The position numbers and the translations under genes are program-made. From Gammaproteobacteria bacterium (GTDB lineage: Bacteria; Pseudomonadota; Gammaproteobacteria; Pseudomonadales; Porticoccaceae), in the NCBI GenBank assembly GCA_003235325.1, contig QJWQ01000104.1, forward strand, positions 1 to 44,735: a DNA stretch of 44,735 bases, read 5' to 3'. The notes beneath the pieces were generated by a model that saw only the letters and a program-made list of their open reading frames with translations, did no database searches and had not been told where the DNA came from. Below, piece after piece: positions 1 to 8,209 of the stretch. Position 1 is the first letter of the stretch; every line of letters begins with the position of its first letter.

Positions 1-77
1 CACTGCTTTTGAGCCCGGGCCTAACTTACTGCATTTCAGTGACAAAAACCACGAATCAAAAACAGAAAATCCGGCGT
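1..77. other. Non-coding left edge, downstream of waaF
   Basis: This short stretch lies just past the waaF stop codon. No convincing gene, terminator hairpin or repeat is visible in it, and the plus-strand reading frame that crosses it is only an antisense shadow of waaF. Whatever follows waaF lies outside the window. Confidence 0.5.
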
Positions 78-1151
78 TCAGTCAGCGGTCGGTGCCGGTG
101 GCTTGACTACGGCAAGCGGTTCCGCCTCGAACCCCTGCAGGGCCGCCAGCACCCGGTCCGGGGGTACGCCCCACAGGCACTTCAGATGCCCGAGAGGACA
201 CTGACGCTGGAAACAGGGCCCGCAGTCCACCGGAATGTTGAGAATGGCCACCTGATCGCTGAGGGGCGGTGTGAATTTGGGCGAGGTGGAGCCATAGAGG
301 ACCGCCATCGGCCGGTTGAGGGCAGCGGCTATGTGCATCAGACCGGAATCGTTGCTGACCACGGCATCGGCACTGCCGAGCAGATCGATGGCTTCCGCCA
401 GGGCTGTGCGACCGGCGAGATCATGGCAATGGCGACGCTGTTGGTCGGTCAATGCCCCGGCAATTTTTGCCGTCACTTCCCGATCGTTGGCAGAGCCCAT
501 TAACCACACCTGCCAGCCAGCGTCGATTCGGGCTGCCGCCACCTCGCCGTAATACTGTTCCGGCCACCGCTTGGCCGGGCCGAATTCGGCCCCGGGACAA
601 AGGGCCAGAATTGGCCTGGCGTCCACCAGGTCCAGTTTTTGACGGACCGAGCGGGCGATTTCCGGGTCAAAAACCAGATTGGGCCGGTTGATGTCTTCCG
701 GTGGCGGCGCGTCCGCGGGCAGCGCCAGAGCGACAAATCGCTGCACCATCAGCGGGTAGCGCTCCTTGTCCAGCAGGCGAATGTCATTGAGCAGGAAATA
801 GCGCATCTCGCCCCGCCAGCCGGTGCGAAGGGGAATACCGGCCAGCCAGGGAATCAGGCCGGACTTCAGGGAATTGGGCAGAACGATGGCCTGATCGTAG
901 CGCTTCTGCCGCAGCAACCGGGCGACCCGAAGACGGCTGGAAAGATCCAGGGCGCCGTGGCCGACGGGCATATCGATGGTGTCGGCGACCTCGGGCATGC
1001 GCTCCAGGATTGGCCGACTCCAGGCCAGCGCCAGGACATCGATGCTGCAGTCAGGGTGTTGTTTCTTGAGCGCACTGAACAGGGTCTGGGCCATGACCAT
1101 GTCGCCAACCCAGGAAGGGCCGACGATCAGTATCCTGCGACCGACTTTCAT
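78..1151 (-). CDS. waaF: ADP-heptose:LPS heptosyltransferase II
   Basis: Transfers the second L-glycero-D-manno-heptose from ADP-heptose to the inner core of lipopolysaccharide, at the cytoplasmic face of the inner membrane. The N-terminus carries the family signature ILIVGPSWVGDMVMAQTLF, and the C-terminal half has the nucleotide-sugar site SNDSGLMHIAAALNRP followed by YGSTSPKFTPP, both typical of WaaF. From the chosen ATG the protein is 357 residues, close to the usual 345-355. The frame extends to a TTG at 1166, but family members begin just before the ILIVGPSWVG motif, so the ATG at 1151 is preferred; a weak AGGTTGAG lies upstream, over the ilvE stop. It is the last gene of a run with ilvE and glnE, an order also known in P. 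aeruginosa. Both domains of a GT-B glycosyltransferase (family GT9) appear intact. Confidence 0.95.
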   Translation of the reverse strand: MKVGRRILIVGPSWVGDMVMAQTLFSALKKQHPDCSIDVLALAWSRPILERMPEVADTIDMPVGHGALDLSSRLRVARLLRQKRYDQAIVLPNSLKSGLIPWLAGIPLRTGWRGEMRYFLLNDIRLLDKERYPLMVQRFVALALPADAPPPEDINRPNLVFDPEIARSVRQKLDLVDARPILALCPGAEFGPAKRWPEQYYGEVAAARIDAGWQVWLMGSANDREVTAKIAGALTDQQRRHCHDLAGRTALAEAIDLLGSADAVVSNDSGLMHIAAALNRPMAVLYGSTSPKFTPPLSDQVAILNIPVDCGPCFQRQCPLGHLKCLWGVPPDRVLAALQGFEAEPLAVVKPPAPTAD

Positions 1152-1162
1152 TCGGCTGCGAC

Positions 1163-2089
1163 TCAACCTACGGGTGTCAGCCAGTCTGGGTGGATGTCCT
1201 TGCGACCGTAGACCACATCAAAAAAGGCGGCCTGAAGCCGGGTGGTGATCGGCCCGCGCAGTCCCTCGCCGATTTTGCGATTGTCCAGTTCCCGGATCGG
1301 GGTGACTTCGGCGGCGGTGCCGGTAAAAAAGGCCTCGTCGGCAATGTAGACCTCGTCACGGGTGATACGCTTTTCCCGTACCTCGATACCGGCCTCGGCC
1401 GCCAGGGTGAAAATGGTGTTACGGGTGATTCCGTCGAGGCAGGAGGTCAGTTCCGGCGTATAAAGTATGCCGTCGCGGACGATAAAAACATTTTCGCCGC
1501 TGCCTTCAGCGACATAGCCTTCCGGGTCGAGCAGCAACGCTTCGTCATAGCCGCATTCGACGGCCTCTCGCAGGGCCAGCATGGAATTGATGTACTGACC
1601 GTTGGCCTTGGCCTTGCACATGGAAATGTTGACATGGTGGCGGGTGTAGGAAGAGGTGCGAATGCGGATACCTTTTTCCAGGCCATCGTCACCCAGGTAA
1701 GCCGGCCATTTCCAGGCTGCGACAATGACGTGGGTCTCCAGTTTGTCAGCCCGCAGGCCCATACCCTCCGAACCGAGAAAGGCCATGGGACGCAGATAGC
1801 CGTCGGCAAGATTATTGTCCCGCATCACCCGCTTGTGAGCCCGATTGATCGCCTCCTTGTCAAAGGGCATTTTCATGCCCATGATCTTGGCGGAATTGAA
1901 CAAGCGGTCGGTATGTTCCCGAAGGCGAAATATACAGGTACCTCTGGACTCGGTGTTGTAGGCGCGGACTCCCTCGAAAACCCCCATGCCGTAATGCAGG
2001 GTATGGGTCAGCACGTGTACCCGGGCATCCCGCCAGGGAACCAATTCGCCATCAAACCAGATAAATCCGTCGCGGTCCGCAAAGGACAT
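1163..2089 (-). CDS. ilvE: Branched-chain amino acid aminotransferase
   Basis: PLP-dependent fold-type IV transaminase that makes valine, leucine and isoleucine from their 2-oxo acids with glutamate as donor, in the cytosol. The 308-residue length is normal. Visible family features are the N-terminal HTLHYGMGVFEGVRAY, the PLP-lysine region MCKAKANGQY (by alignment with E. coli IlvE, the Schiff-base lysine should be Lys161), the GYVAEGSGENVF segment and the phosphate-binding TGTAAEVTPI. A strong Shine-Dalgarno, AGAGGAG, lies seven bases before the ATG. The gene starts 14 bases after glnE and its stop lies 11 bases before the waaF ATG, so the three are probably cotranscribed. ilvE and waaF are unrelated in pathway; the linkage seems to be conserved gene order only. 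Confidence 0.96.
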   Translation of the reverse strand: MSFADRDGFIWFDGELVPWRDARVHVLTHTLHYGMGVFEGVRAYNTESRGTCIFRLREHTDRLFNSAKIMGMKMPFDKEAINRAHKRVMRDNNLADGYLRPMAFLGSEGMGLRADKLETHVIVAAWKWPAYLGDDGLEKGIRIRTSSYTRHHVNISMCKAKANGQYINSMLALREAVECGYDEALLLDPEGYVAEGSGENVFIVRDGILYTPELTSCLDGITRNTIFTLAAEAGIEVREKRITRDEVYIADEAFFTGTAAEVTPIRELDNRKIGEGLRGPITTRLQAAFFDVVYGRKDIHPDWLTPVG

Positions 2090-2103
2090 GCTACAACTCC
2101 TCT

Positions 2104-5073
2104 TTAATCCTGATTCTCATGCAGCAAGCGCTGCCAAATTGCCGATACCGCCTGGCGGCTGCTGGCGTAGTCCTCGGCGGCCACCACGGCAGCCTGCTCC
2201 TGCAACTGGAAGCGGTGGCCCGCGGCGCGGTAGAGCTTGTAGGCTTCCTGAAGCGTTTCGACCTCGTCACCGGTCAAGACGGCGCACTCACCCAGGCTGT
2301 TGAGAACGCGGATATTGTCAGTCCAGCGGGTTAATTCAGGAAAGTTGCTGGCCATGGCCAGAACCGCGAATTGAACCATAAATTCAATATCGACGATACC
2401 ACCAGGGTCCTGTTTTAACTGGAATTGTCCGGATGCCTGAGCCTCGGCTCCGGAACCCAGGTGATCGCGCATTTTGCGGCGCATGGCCAGTACGTCCAGT
2501 CGCAGCGCCTCCGGATCTCGGGGTTGCTGCAGAATCCGGGCCCGGATTTGCTCAAACTCTCGGGCCAGGCCGGCATCGCCGGCGACCGGCCGGGCCCGCA
2601 CCAGCGCCTGATGTTCCCAGGTCCATGCCTGTTGTGCCTGGTATTTTTCAAAGGCTGCCATGGAACTGACCAGGAGCCCTGAATTACCCGAGGGACGCAA
2701 GCGCATGTCCACCTCGTAAAGCGTGCCCGAGAAGGTTCTGGTAGCCAGGATATGGATAATCCGCTGGCCCAGACGCATGAAGAAGGTGCCATTGTCGATA
2801 CTGTGCTCACCGTCCGTGGTCAGGTTCAGGTCGGCATCGTGCAGGAAGACCAGGTCCAGGTCGGAACTGTAGCCCAGTTCGATGCCGCCGAGTTTGCCGT
2901 AACCGACCACCAGAAACCCCGGCGGCCGGTCATCAAATCCCGGTTGACCGTGGCGTCGAACCATCTGCTCCCAGGCGAGGGCGAGAACATGTTCCAGGAT
3001 GACCTCCGCGATCCAGGTCAGATTATCGCTGACCTTCATCAGCGGCAGGGTGCCGATGACCTCGCTGGCCGCCACCCGCAAGCCATGGGCCCGGCGAAAA
3101 TAACGCAGGCTCTCCATTTGAGCATCCAGGTCCTCGGCGTCGGCGGGCAGCACTTCCTGGCGCAGATCAGCTCGAATCTGTTCCTTGTCAAGGACGCTGT
3201 AGAGACTGCGGGCGTCGAGCAACTCATCCATCAATGCCGGGAACGCCGCCAGCTGGCGGGCAATCCAGAGGCTTTCGGCATTGAGTCGAACCAGTTGTTC
3301 CAGGGCGCCTGGGTTTTCATTCAGCAGCACCAGGTAGGCGCTGCGCCTGGCAACTGCCTCGACAATGGCCAGGGTTCGCAACAGGGCCTGTTCACTGTTG
3401 TCGATTCGGCCGCAGGCCGCCAGCAACCGCGGCATGAAAGTATCGAGTCGCTTGCGTACATCGATGGCCATGGCCTGAACCGACTTGCCGGCACGAAACC
3501 GGTCAAGACTGACAGCAGCCTGTTCGACGCTGTCGAAACCCAGATTGCGCAGTTCCGTCTCCAGCCCTGCCAGGCGCTGGGCCTCGTCGTCACCCATTTC
3601 AATCCAGGCGGCGCTGGCAGAGGCGGGCAAACCGGCTTTTTCGGACTCGGATTTCGGGTCGTTGGCGATATCGGCAAAAACCGCGTGAACCTCACTGTTG
3701 TGCAATTGCAGGTCCCGGTCAAAATCGTGCCAGCTGGTATAGGCCATTGCCGTTGCCAACATTTCACGCTCCGGTTCGCCGGCGGGCAGGCGCTGGGTCT
3801 GCTGGTCCCGATGTCCCTGCAGTGCGTGCTCGGTATCCCGCAAAAAGACGTAGGCTTGCCAGAGGGATTGTGCACGGGCCTGCGGCAGCAGGCCTTCGCG
3901 GCCCAGCAGTTGCAGGATATTTTTCAGGGAAGGGTCCTGAAAGCGGGTGTCCTTGCCGCCGCGAATCAGCTGAAAGGCCTGGGCAATAAATTCCACTTCC
4001 CGAATACCACCCTGACCCCGTTTGATGTCCCGGGCGCCCCCCAGCCGCAACACCTCGCGGTTGATCATGGCCTTCATTTCCCGTAGCGAGTCAAAGGCAC
4101 TGAAGTCGATATAGCGCCGGTAGGTGAAAGGTCGCAAAATCGCCATCAGCCGGCGAGAGGTCGCTCTATCACCGGCCACCACCCTGGCCTTGACCATGGC
4201 GTAGCGCTCCCAGTCACGGCCCTGAGCGGTGTAATACTCCTCGAGAGCGTCAAAACTCATGGCCAGGGCGCCACTCTGGCCGTAGGGCCGCAAGCGCATA
4301 TCGACCCGAAAAACGAAGCCGTCGGCGGTCTGGTTGTCCAGGGCCTGGATCAGTTTCTGTCCCAGCCGGGTGAAAAATTCCTGGTTGCTCAGCTGGCGGC
4401 GACCACCCCGGGTCTCGCCGTTTTCCGGGTAGGCAAAAATCAGGTCGATGTCCGAAGAGACGTTGAGTTCCCAGGCGCCCAGCTTGCCCATGCCCAGCAC
4501 CAGCATGGTCTGGGCTTCGCCGCTGTCGATGCCCACCGGCTGGCCCCAGTCCTCGCATGCCCGTGAATACAGAAAGTCCAGACTGCAATGGATGCAGGCC
4601 TCGGCGAGGGCTGCCACGTCGCCGGTGGTTTCCAGCAGCGTGCCCTTGCGGCAAAAATCCCGCCAGACGATACGCAACATTTCCCGGCGGCGAAACTGGC
4701 GCAATCGCCGGAGCAATTCTGTTTCGGTTTCAATGCCTTCCAGGAAGGCTGTCAGGCTGATTTGAATATGGTCGGGCAGGTAGGTTTTATCAAGATCGCC
4801 GGATTGCACCAGGTCCTCAAAGAGATCGTGATACCTGCAGCAATTTTCCCCGACAAAGGGGCTGCAGCCCCAGACCAGAGCCAGTTCCTCCAGGAATTCC
4901 CGGTAGCCCAGTTGGGTCTGCAGCCAGTGACGCTGTTGCTCCGATGCCCTGTCACAGTAATCCTGCACCGTGGTCCAGGTACGCTCCAGCACGGCTTTTG
5001 GCAGCGGCAGGCCGCTGACCGGGTGGTGGGGCGGATCGTCGGCCGCTATCCGGTCGAGCCAGTCAGCGGCCAT
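2104..5073 (-). CDS. glnE: Glutamine synthetase adenylyltransferase / adenylyl-removing enzyme
   Basis: Bifunctional enzyme that adenylylates glutamine synthetase when nitrogen is plentiful and removes AMP when it is scarce, under control of PII proteins. At 989 residues it is slightly longer than the E. coli enzyme (946). Two nucleotidyltransferase domains are visible. The N-terminal (deadenylylating) one has GMGKLGAWELNVSSDIDL at about 194-211 with Asp208 and Asp210; the C-terminal (adenylylating) one has GYGKLGGIELGYSSDLDL at about 724-741 with Asp738 and Asp740. Both catalytic motifs are intact, so both activities are expected. The ATG overlaps the end of the upstream GspE-like gene by 11 bases, with only a weak ribosome site. 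It is followed closely by ilvE. A long open frame on the opposite strand (2752-4086) is a composition shadow. Confidence 0.97.
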   Translation of the reverse strand: MAADWLDRIAADDPPHHPVSGLPLPKAVLERTWTTVQDYCDRASEQQRHWLQTQLGYREFLEELALVWGCSPFVGENCCRYHDLFEDLVQSGDLDKTYLPDHIQISLTAFLEGIETETELLRRLRQFRRREMLRIVWRDFCRKGTLLETTGDVAALAEACIHCSLDFLYSRACEDWGQPVGIDSGEAQTMLVLGMGKLGAWELNVSSDIDLIFAYPENGETRGGRRQLSNQEFFTRLGQKLIQALDNQTADGFVFRVDMRLRPYGQSGALAMSFDALEEYYTAQGRDWERYAMVKARVVAGDRATSRRLMAILRPFTYRRYIDFSAFDSLREMKAMINREVLRLGGARDIKRGQGGIREVEFIAQAFQLIRGGKDTRFQDPSLKNILQLLGREGLLPQARAQSLWQAYVFLRDTEHALQGHRDQQTQRLPAGEPEREMLATAMAYTSWHDFDRDLQLHNSEVHAVFADIANDPKSESEKAGLPASASAAWIEMGDDEAQRLAGLETELRNLGFDSVEQAAVSLDRFRAGKSVQAMAIDVRKRLDTFMPRLLAACGRIDNSEQALLRTLAIVEAVARRSAYLVLLNENPGALEQLVRLNAESLWIARQLAAFPALMDELLDARSLYSVLDKEQIRADLRQEVLPADAEDLDAQMESLRYFRRAHGLRVAASEVIGTLPLMKVSDNLTWIAEVILEHVLALAWEQMVRRHGQPGFDDRPPGFLVVGYGKLGGIELGYSSDLDLVFLHDADLNLTTDGEHSIDNGTFFMRLGQRIIHILATRTFSGTLYEVDMRLRPSGNSGLLVSSMAAFEKYQAQQAWTWEHQALVRARPVAGDAGLAREFEQIRARILQQPRDPEALRLDVLAMRRKMRDHLGSGAEAQASGQFQLKQDPGGIVDIEFMVQFAVLAMASNFPELTRWTDNIRVLNSLGECAVLTGDEVETLQEAYKLYRAAGHRFQLQEQAAVVAAEDYASSRQAVSAIWQRLLHENQD

Positions 5074-6838
5074 GGTCTGGAGCGACTCTCAGGACTTCCT
5101 CGACCGAGGTGATACCGGCCCCGACTTTCTGGGCTCCGGACAGCCGCAGGGTACGCATGCCCTCCTTCAGCGCCTGTAGCCGCAACCCGGAGATATCACA
5201 GTTGTCAGTGATCTGGGATTTCAGTGATTCCGTGATCGGCATGATTTCGTACAGTCCCTGGCGGCCCAGGTAACCGGTGTTGCGGCATTCCAGACACCCG
5301 GCCGGCTGATAGGCCTCCGCCGGCTGGGTTGCCTTCCAGGGACTGACCAGTTGCTCCCAGCTGTCACTGGCCAGCGGCGTTTTCTCGCGGCAATGGGGGC
5401 ATAGGGTGCGCACCAGCCGCTGCGCCATAACCCCGTTCAGGGTGACGCGGATCAGGTGCGCCGGCACGCCCAGGTCCAGCAATCGGGTGATGGCCGTAGG
5501 GGCATCGTTGGTATGCAGGGTGGAGAGCACCAGGTGCCCGGTCAGGGCCGCCTGGATGGCCATTTCTGCCGTTTCCAGGTCGCGGATTTCCCCCACCATG
5601 ATGATGTCCGGGTCCTGGCGCATCAGGGTGCGGATGCCGGCGGCAAAATCCAGGTCGATCTGATGTTGCACCTGGGTCTGGTTGAAACTTTCCTCCACCA
5701 TCTCGATGGGGTCCTCAATGGTACTGACATTGACTTCCTCGGTGGCCAGTTGCTTCAGGGTCGAGTAAAGCGTGGTGGTCTTGCCGGAGCCGGTGGGTCC
5801 CGTGACCAGGACAATGCCATGGGCTCGCCGGGTCATGTCCTGCCAGCGTTCGTAGTCGTTGCCGGTAAGGCCGAGATCGGCAAAGCTGCGCAGCAGCACT
5901 TCCGGGTCGAAAATCCGCATCACCAGTTTTTCGCCGAAAGCCGTGGGCAGTGTCGACAGCCGCAATTCCACCTCGGCACCGCCGGGTGTCTTGGTTTTGA
6001 CCCGGCCATCCTGGGGTTTGCGTTTTTCGGCGACGTTCATGCGCCCGAGAATCTTGATGCGGCTGACCATCGCGGTCATCACCTGAGCCGGCAGTTCATA
6101 GACCTGGTGCAGAATGCCGTCGATGCGAAAGCGGATCTTGCCCTTGACCCGGCGGGGTTCGATATGAATATCACTGGCCCGCTGGTCAAATGCGTACTGC
6201 AACAGCCAGTCGACGATATTGACGATATGCTGGTCCTGGGCATCCGGATCCTTCAGGGACCCCAATTCCAGCAATTGTTCGAAATTGGTCACCGCCGAGC
6301 GGTTGTCACCGGTTTGCTTGCCGGCGCCGAACACCGAACGCGACAGGGTATAGAATTCGACACTGTACTTCCTGATGTCCAGCGGACTGACGAGGACCCT
6401 GGTGACCTTGCGCCTCGCAACTTTTTCCAGGCCTTCGATCCAGGCGCCGACAAAAGGCTGGGCGGTAGCGACAATAAGTTCGTCGGACCTGACCTCGAGA
6501 CAAAGAATGCCGTGGCGCCGGGCGAATTCGAAGGACATGACCCCGGTGACTGAGGGGACATTGATCTTCAGGGGGTCAATATGGGCCAGTGGCATGCCGG
6601 ACCTGTCTGCCAGCCACTGGCAGAGGTACTCGAGGTCGAGCTTGACGCCTTTTTTCTTCAGGCTTTCCGGCTGCTGACTGGCTATGTAAGCCAGGGGGTG
6701 CATCAGCGCCTGCTCTCGGGTGCGGTTCTGGCCACTGATCTCATTGGCGGACTCCTGGCTGATCTGTTGATCCTTGACCAGGTCCTGCAACAGACCGGGC
6801 AAATCGAGGAGTTGATCGCGGGCGGGGGTGTCAATCAT
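5063..6838 (-). CDS. Stand-alone GspE/PilB-family secretion or pilus assembly ATPase
   Basis: Cytoplasmic hexameric ATPase of the type II secretion / type IV pilus assembly family. Numbered from the chosen start (591 residues) it has an N-terminal regulatory region (about 1-200), Walker A GPTGSGKTTTLYS near 347-354, the Asp box STIEDPIEM, Walker B DPDIIMVGEIRDLET, the His box TGHLVLSTLHTNDA, and a zinc-type tetracysteine (CPHC near 480-483, CLEC near 515-518) as in GspE and PilB. The frame runs up to 6955 and past the argE start, so an internal start is needed. The ATG at 6838 is preceded by AGGACG at good spacing; an ATG at 6859 is the alternative. No other secretion or pilin assembly gene is adjacent, so its pathway is unknown. 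It is not clearly PilB, which normally sits with pilC and pilD. It is the first gene of the run with glnE, ilvE and waaF. Confidence 0.85.
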   Translation of the reverse strand: MIDTPARDQLLDLPGLLQDLVKDQQISQESANEISGQNRTREQALMHPLAYIASQQPESLKKKGVKLDLEYLCQWLADRSGMPLAHIDPLKINVPSVTGVMSFEFARRHGILCLEVRSDELIVATAQPFVGAWIEGLEKVARRKVTRVLVSPLDIRKYSVEFYTLSRSVFGAGKQTGDNRSAVTNFEQLLELGSLKDPDAQDQHIVNIVDWLLQYAFDQRASDIHIEPRRVKGKIRFRIDGILHQVYELPAQVMTAMVSRIKILGRMNVAEKRKPQDGRVKTKTPGGAEVELRLSTLPTAFGEKLVMRIFDPEVLLRSFADLGLTGNDYERWQDMTRRAHGIVLVTGPTGSGKTTTLYSTLKQLATEEVNVSTIEDPIEMVEESFNQTQVQHQIDLDFAAGIRTLMRQDPDIIMVGEIRDLETAEMAIQAALTGHLVLSTLHTNDAPTAITRLLDLGVPAHLIRVTLNGVMAQRLVRTLCPHCREKTPLASDSWEQLVSPWKATQPAEAYQPAGCLECRNTGYLGRQGLYEIMPITESLKSQITDNCDISGLRLQALKEGMRTLRLSGAQKVGAGITSVEEVLRVAPDHGR

Positions 6839-6913
6839 CGGGGACGTCCTGGAAAGCATCGGCGGATTGTAGCGGTAATGGCTTAAAAACGGAAAACCCG
6901 GGACAGGAGCGAA

Positions 6914-6942
6914 TTGGCAATTGTGACGCGGCCACGTAAACT
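6914..6942 (+). promoter_or_regulatory. Predicted sigma-70 promoter of argE, possibly leaderless
   Basis: TTGGCA (6914-6919, five of six matches to the -35 consensus), a 17-base spacer, then TAAACT (6937-6942, four of six). The expected transcription start, about seven bases after the -10, falls on or next to the argE ATG at 6949. No Shine-Dalgarno is visible before that ATG, which fits a leaderless message. Prediction by eye only. Confidence 0.45.
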
Positions 6943-6948
6943 GAAACG

Positions 6949-8100
6949 ATGACACTTCTCGAGCGCATACAGGCCCTGGTGGCCTGCAATTCCATCAGCA
7001 GCGTGTTGCCCGGGGTCGACCAGGGCAATATTGCCGTCATCGACCTGCTGGCCGAGTGGCTGGCCGACCTGGGCTTTGCCATTGAAATCATGCCACTGAC
7101 CCCGGCCGGGGCTACCGGCCCGCGCAAGGCCAACCTGATAGCGACCCTGGGCTCCGGCCCCGGCGGTCTGGTCTTGTCCGGTCATACCGACACCGTGCCC
7201 TGCGATGACCGGCTATGGCAACAGGATCCGTTTCTGTTGACCGAACGGCAGGGCCGCCTTTACGGACTGGGCACGTCCGACATGAAAAGTTTTTTTGCCC
7301 TGGCCATTGAGGCCGCCCGGGATTTTGTCGACCGGCCTCTGGCGCAACCGCTGATCATCCTGGCCACTGCCGATGAGGAGTCCACCATGGCAGGCGTCAA
7401 GGCCCTGGTGCAGGCCGGCCGGCCGACCGGCCGTTACGCTCTGATCGGCGAACCCACCGGCATGAAACCGATTCGAATGCACAAGGGCATCCTGATTGAA
7501 AAACTGGTGATCGAGGGCCAGTCAGGTCATTCCAGCAACCCGGCTCTGGGCCGCAATGCCATGGTCAGCATGCACCGGGTACTGGGGGAGTTGCTGACCT
7601 TTCAGACCGAGTTGAAGGAGCGTTATCGAGACCCCCTGTTTGCGGTCGATTATCCGACCCTGAACCTGGGCTCTATTCACGGCGGCGATAATTTCAACCG
7701 CATCTGCGGCCACTGTGAACTGAGCTTTGAAATTCGACCGTTGCCGGGCATGACTGCCGAGGAACTGCAACAGCAACTGGATCGACGCCTGCTGCATCTG
7801 GGACAACCGGAAGGAACCCGCATCAGCATCCAGCATCACTCCGTGCCCGCCTTTGCCAGTGACAGCCATTCCGACCTGGTGGCAACCTGTGAAAGGCTCA
7901 CAGGCCATGCCCCGGAGTCCGTGGCCTTCACTACCGAGGCCGGCTACCTGAAGCGACTGGGCATGGACGTGCTGGTACTGGGTCCGGGCGACATCGACCA
8001 GGCACACCAGCCGGATGAATTCCTGGCCCTGGATCGAATTACACCCTCCGTCGACTTCCTGCGCCGCCTGATCGGCCATTACTGCCTGGCCAAACCCTGA
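6949..8100 (+). CDS. argE: Acetylornithine deacetylase
   Basis: Zinc-dependent M20-family hydrolase that converts N2-acetyl-L-ornithine to ornithine and acetate in linear arginine biosynthesis. It is 383 residues, as expected. The metal ligands and catalytic residues can be placed: LSGHTDTVP (His79, Asp81), GLGTSDMKSF (Asp111), ATADEEST (Glu143-Glu144), LIGEPTGMKP (Glu168), and a C-terminal histidine in GDIDQAHQPDEF. The lid/dimerization domain begins at GQSGHSSNPALGRN. The ATG has no ribosome site but lies just after a promoter-like sequence. It is divergent from the GspE-like gene and is followed by argA. Having both argE and argA in a genus-level relative of Pseudomonas, which also uses the ArgJ acetyl-transfer cycle, is plausible; argJ cannot be checked here. 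Succinyl-diaminopimelate desuccinylase (DapE) is the main look-alike, but the GEPTGMKP and TDTVP motifs favour ArgE. Confidence 0.92.
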   Translation: MTLLERIQALVACNSISSVLPGVDQGNIAVIDLLAEWLADLGFAIEIMPLTPAGATGPRKANLIATLGSGPGGLVLSGHTDTVPCDDRLWQQDPFLLTERQGRLYGLGTSDMKSFFALAIEAARDFVDRPLAQPLIILATADEESTMAGVKALVQAGRPTGRYALIGEPTGMKPIRMHKGILIEKLVIEGQSGHSSNPALGRNAMVSMHRVLGELLTFQTELKERYRDPLFAVDYPTLNLGSIHGGDNFNRICGHCELSFEIRPLPGMTAEELQQQLDRRLLHLGQPEGTRISIQHHSVPAFASDSHSDLVATCERLTGHAPESVAFTTEAGYLKRLGMDVLVLGPGDIDQAHQPDEFLALDRITPSVDFLRRLIGHYCLAKP

Positions 8101-8173
8101 CCATCAGATCAACCCTGGCAGCAAATGCGGCACAGGTTCATCGCCGCCAATGATTATCGGGATCGATTTCCTC

Positions 8174-8179
8174 TATAAT
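8174..8179 (+). promoter_or_regulatory. Candidate -10 element of argA
   Basis: A perfect TATAAT lies 30 bases before the GTG start chosen for argA, in the 109-base argE-argA gap. No good -35 is visible at 16-18 bases upstream (TGATTA at 8151-8156 is weak). If active it would give a 5' leader of about 24 bases, and it would exclude the longer ATG start at 8150, which lies upstream of the element. Confidence 0.35.
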
Positions 8180-8209
8180 CCAGCGGATCAGCCACACCCG
8201 GGCGTCGAT

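Noticed and set aside
1190-2107. 305-codon plus-strand open frame antisense to ilvE
   Set aside because: Exactly opposite ilvE, which has full family motifs; no motif or ribosome site supports the antisense frame.
2752-4086. 444-codon plus-strand open frame antisense to glnE
   Set aside because: It mirrors the coding frame of glnE; its protein has no recognisable domain, and long antisense frames are expected in GC-rich genes with biased third positions.
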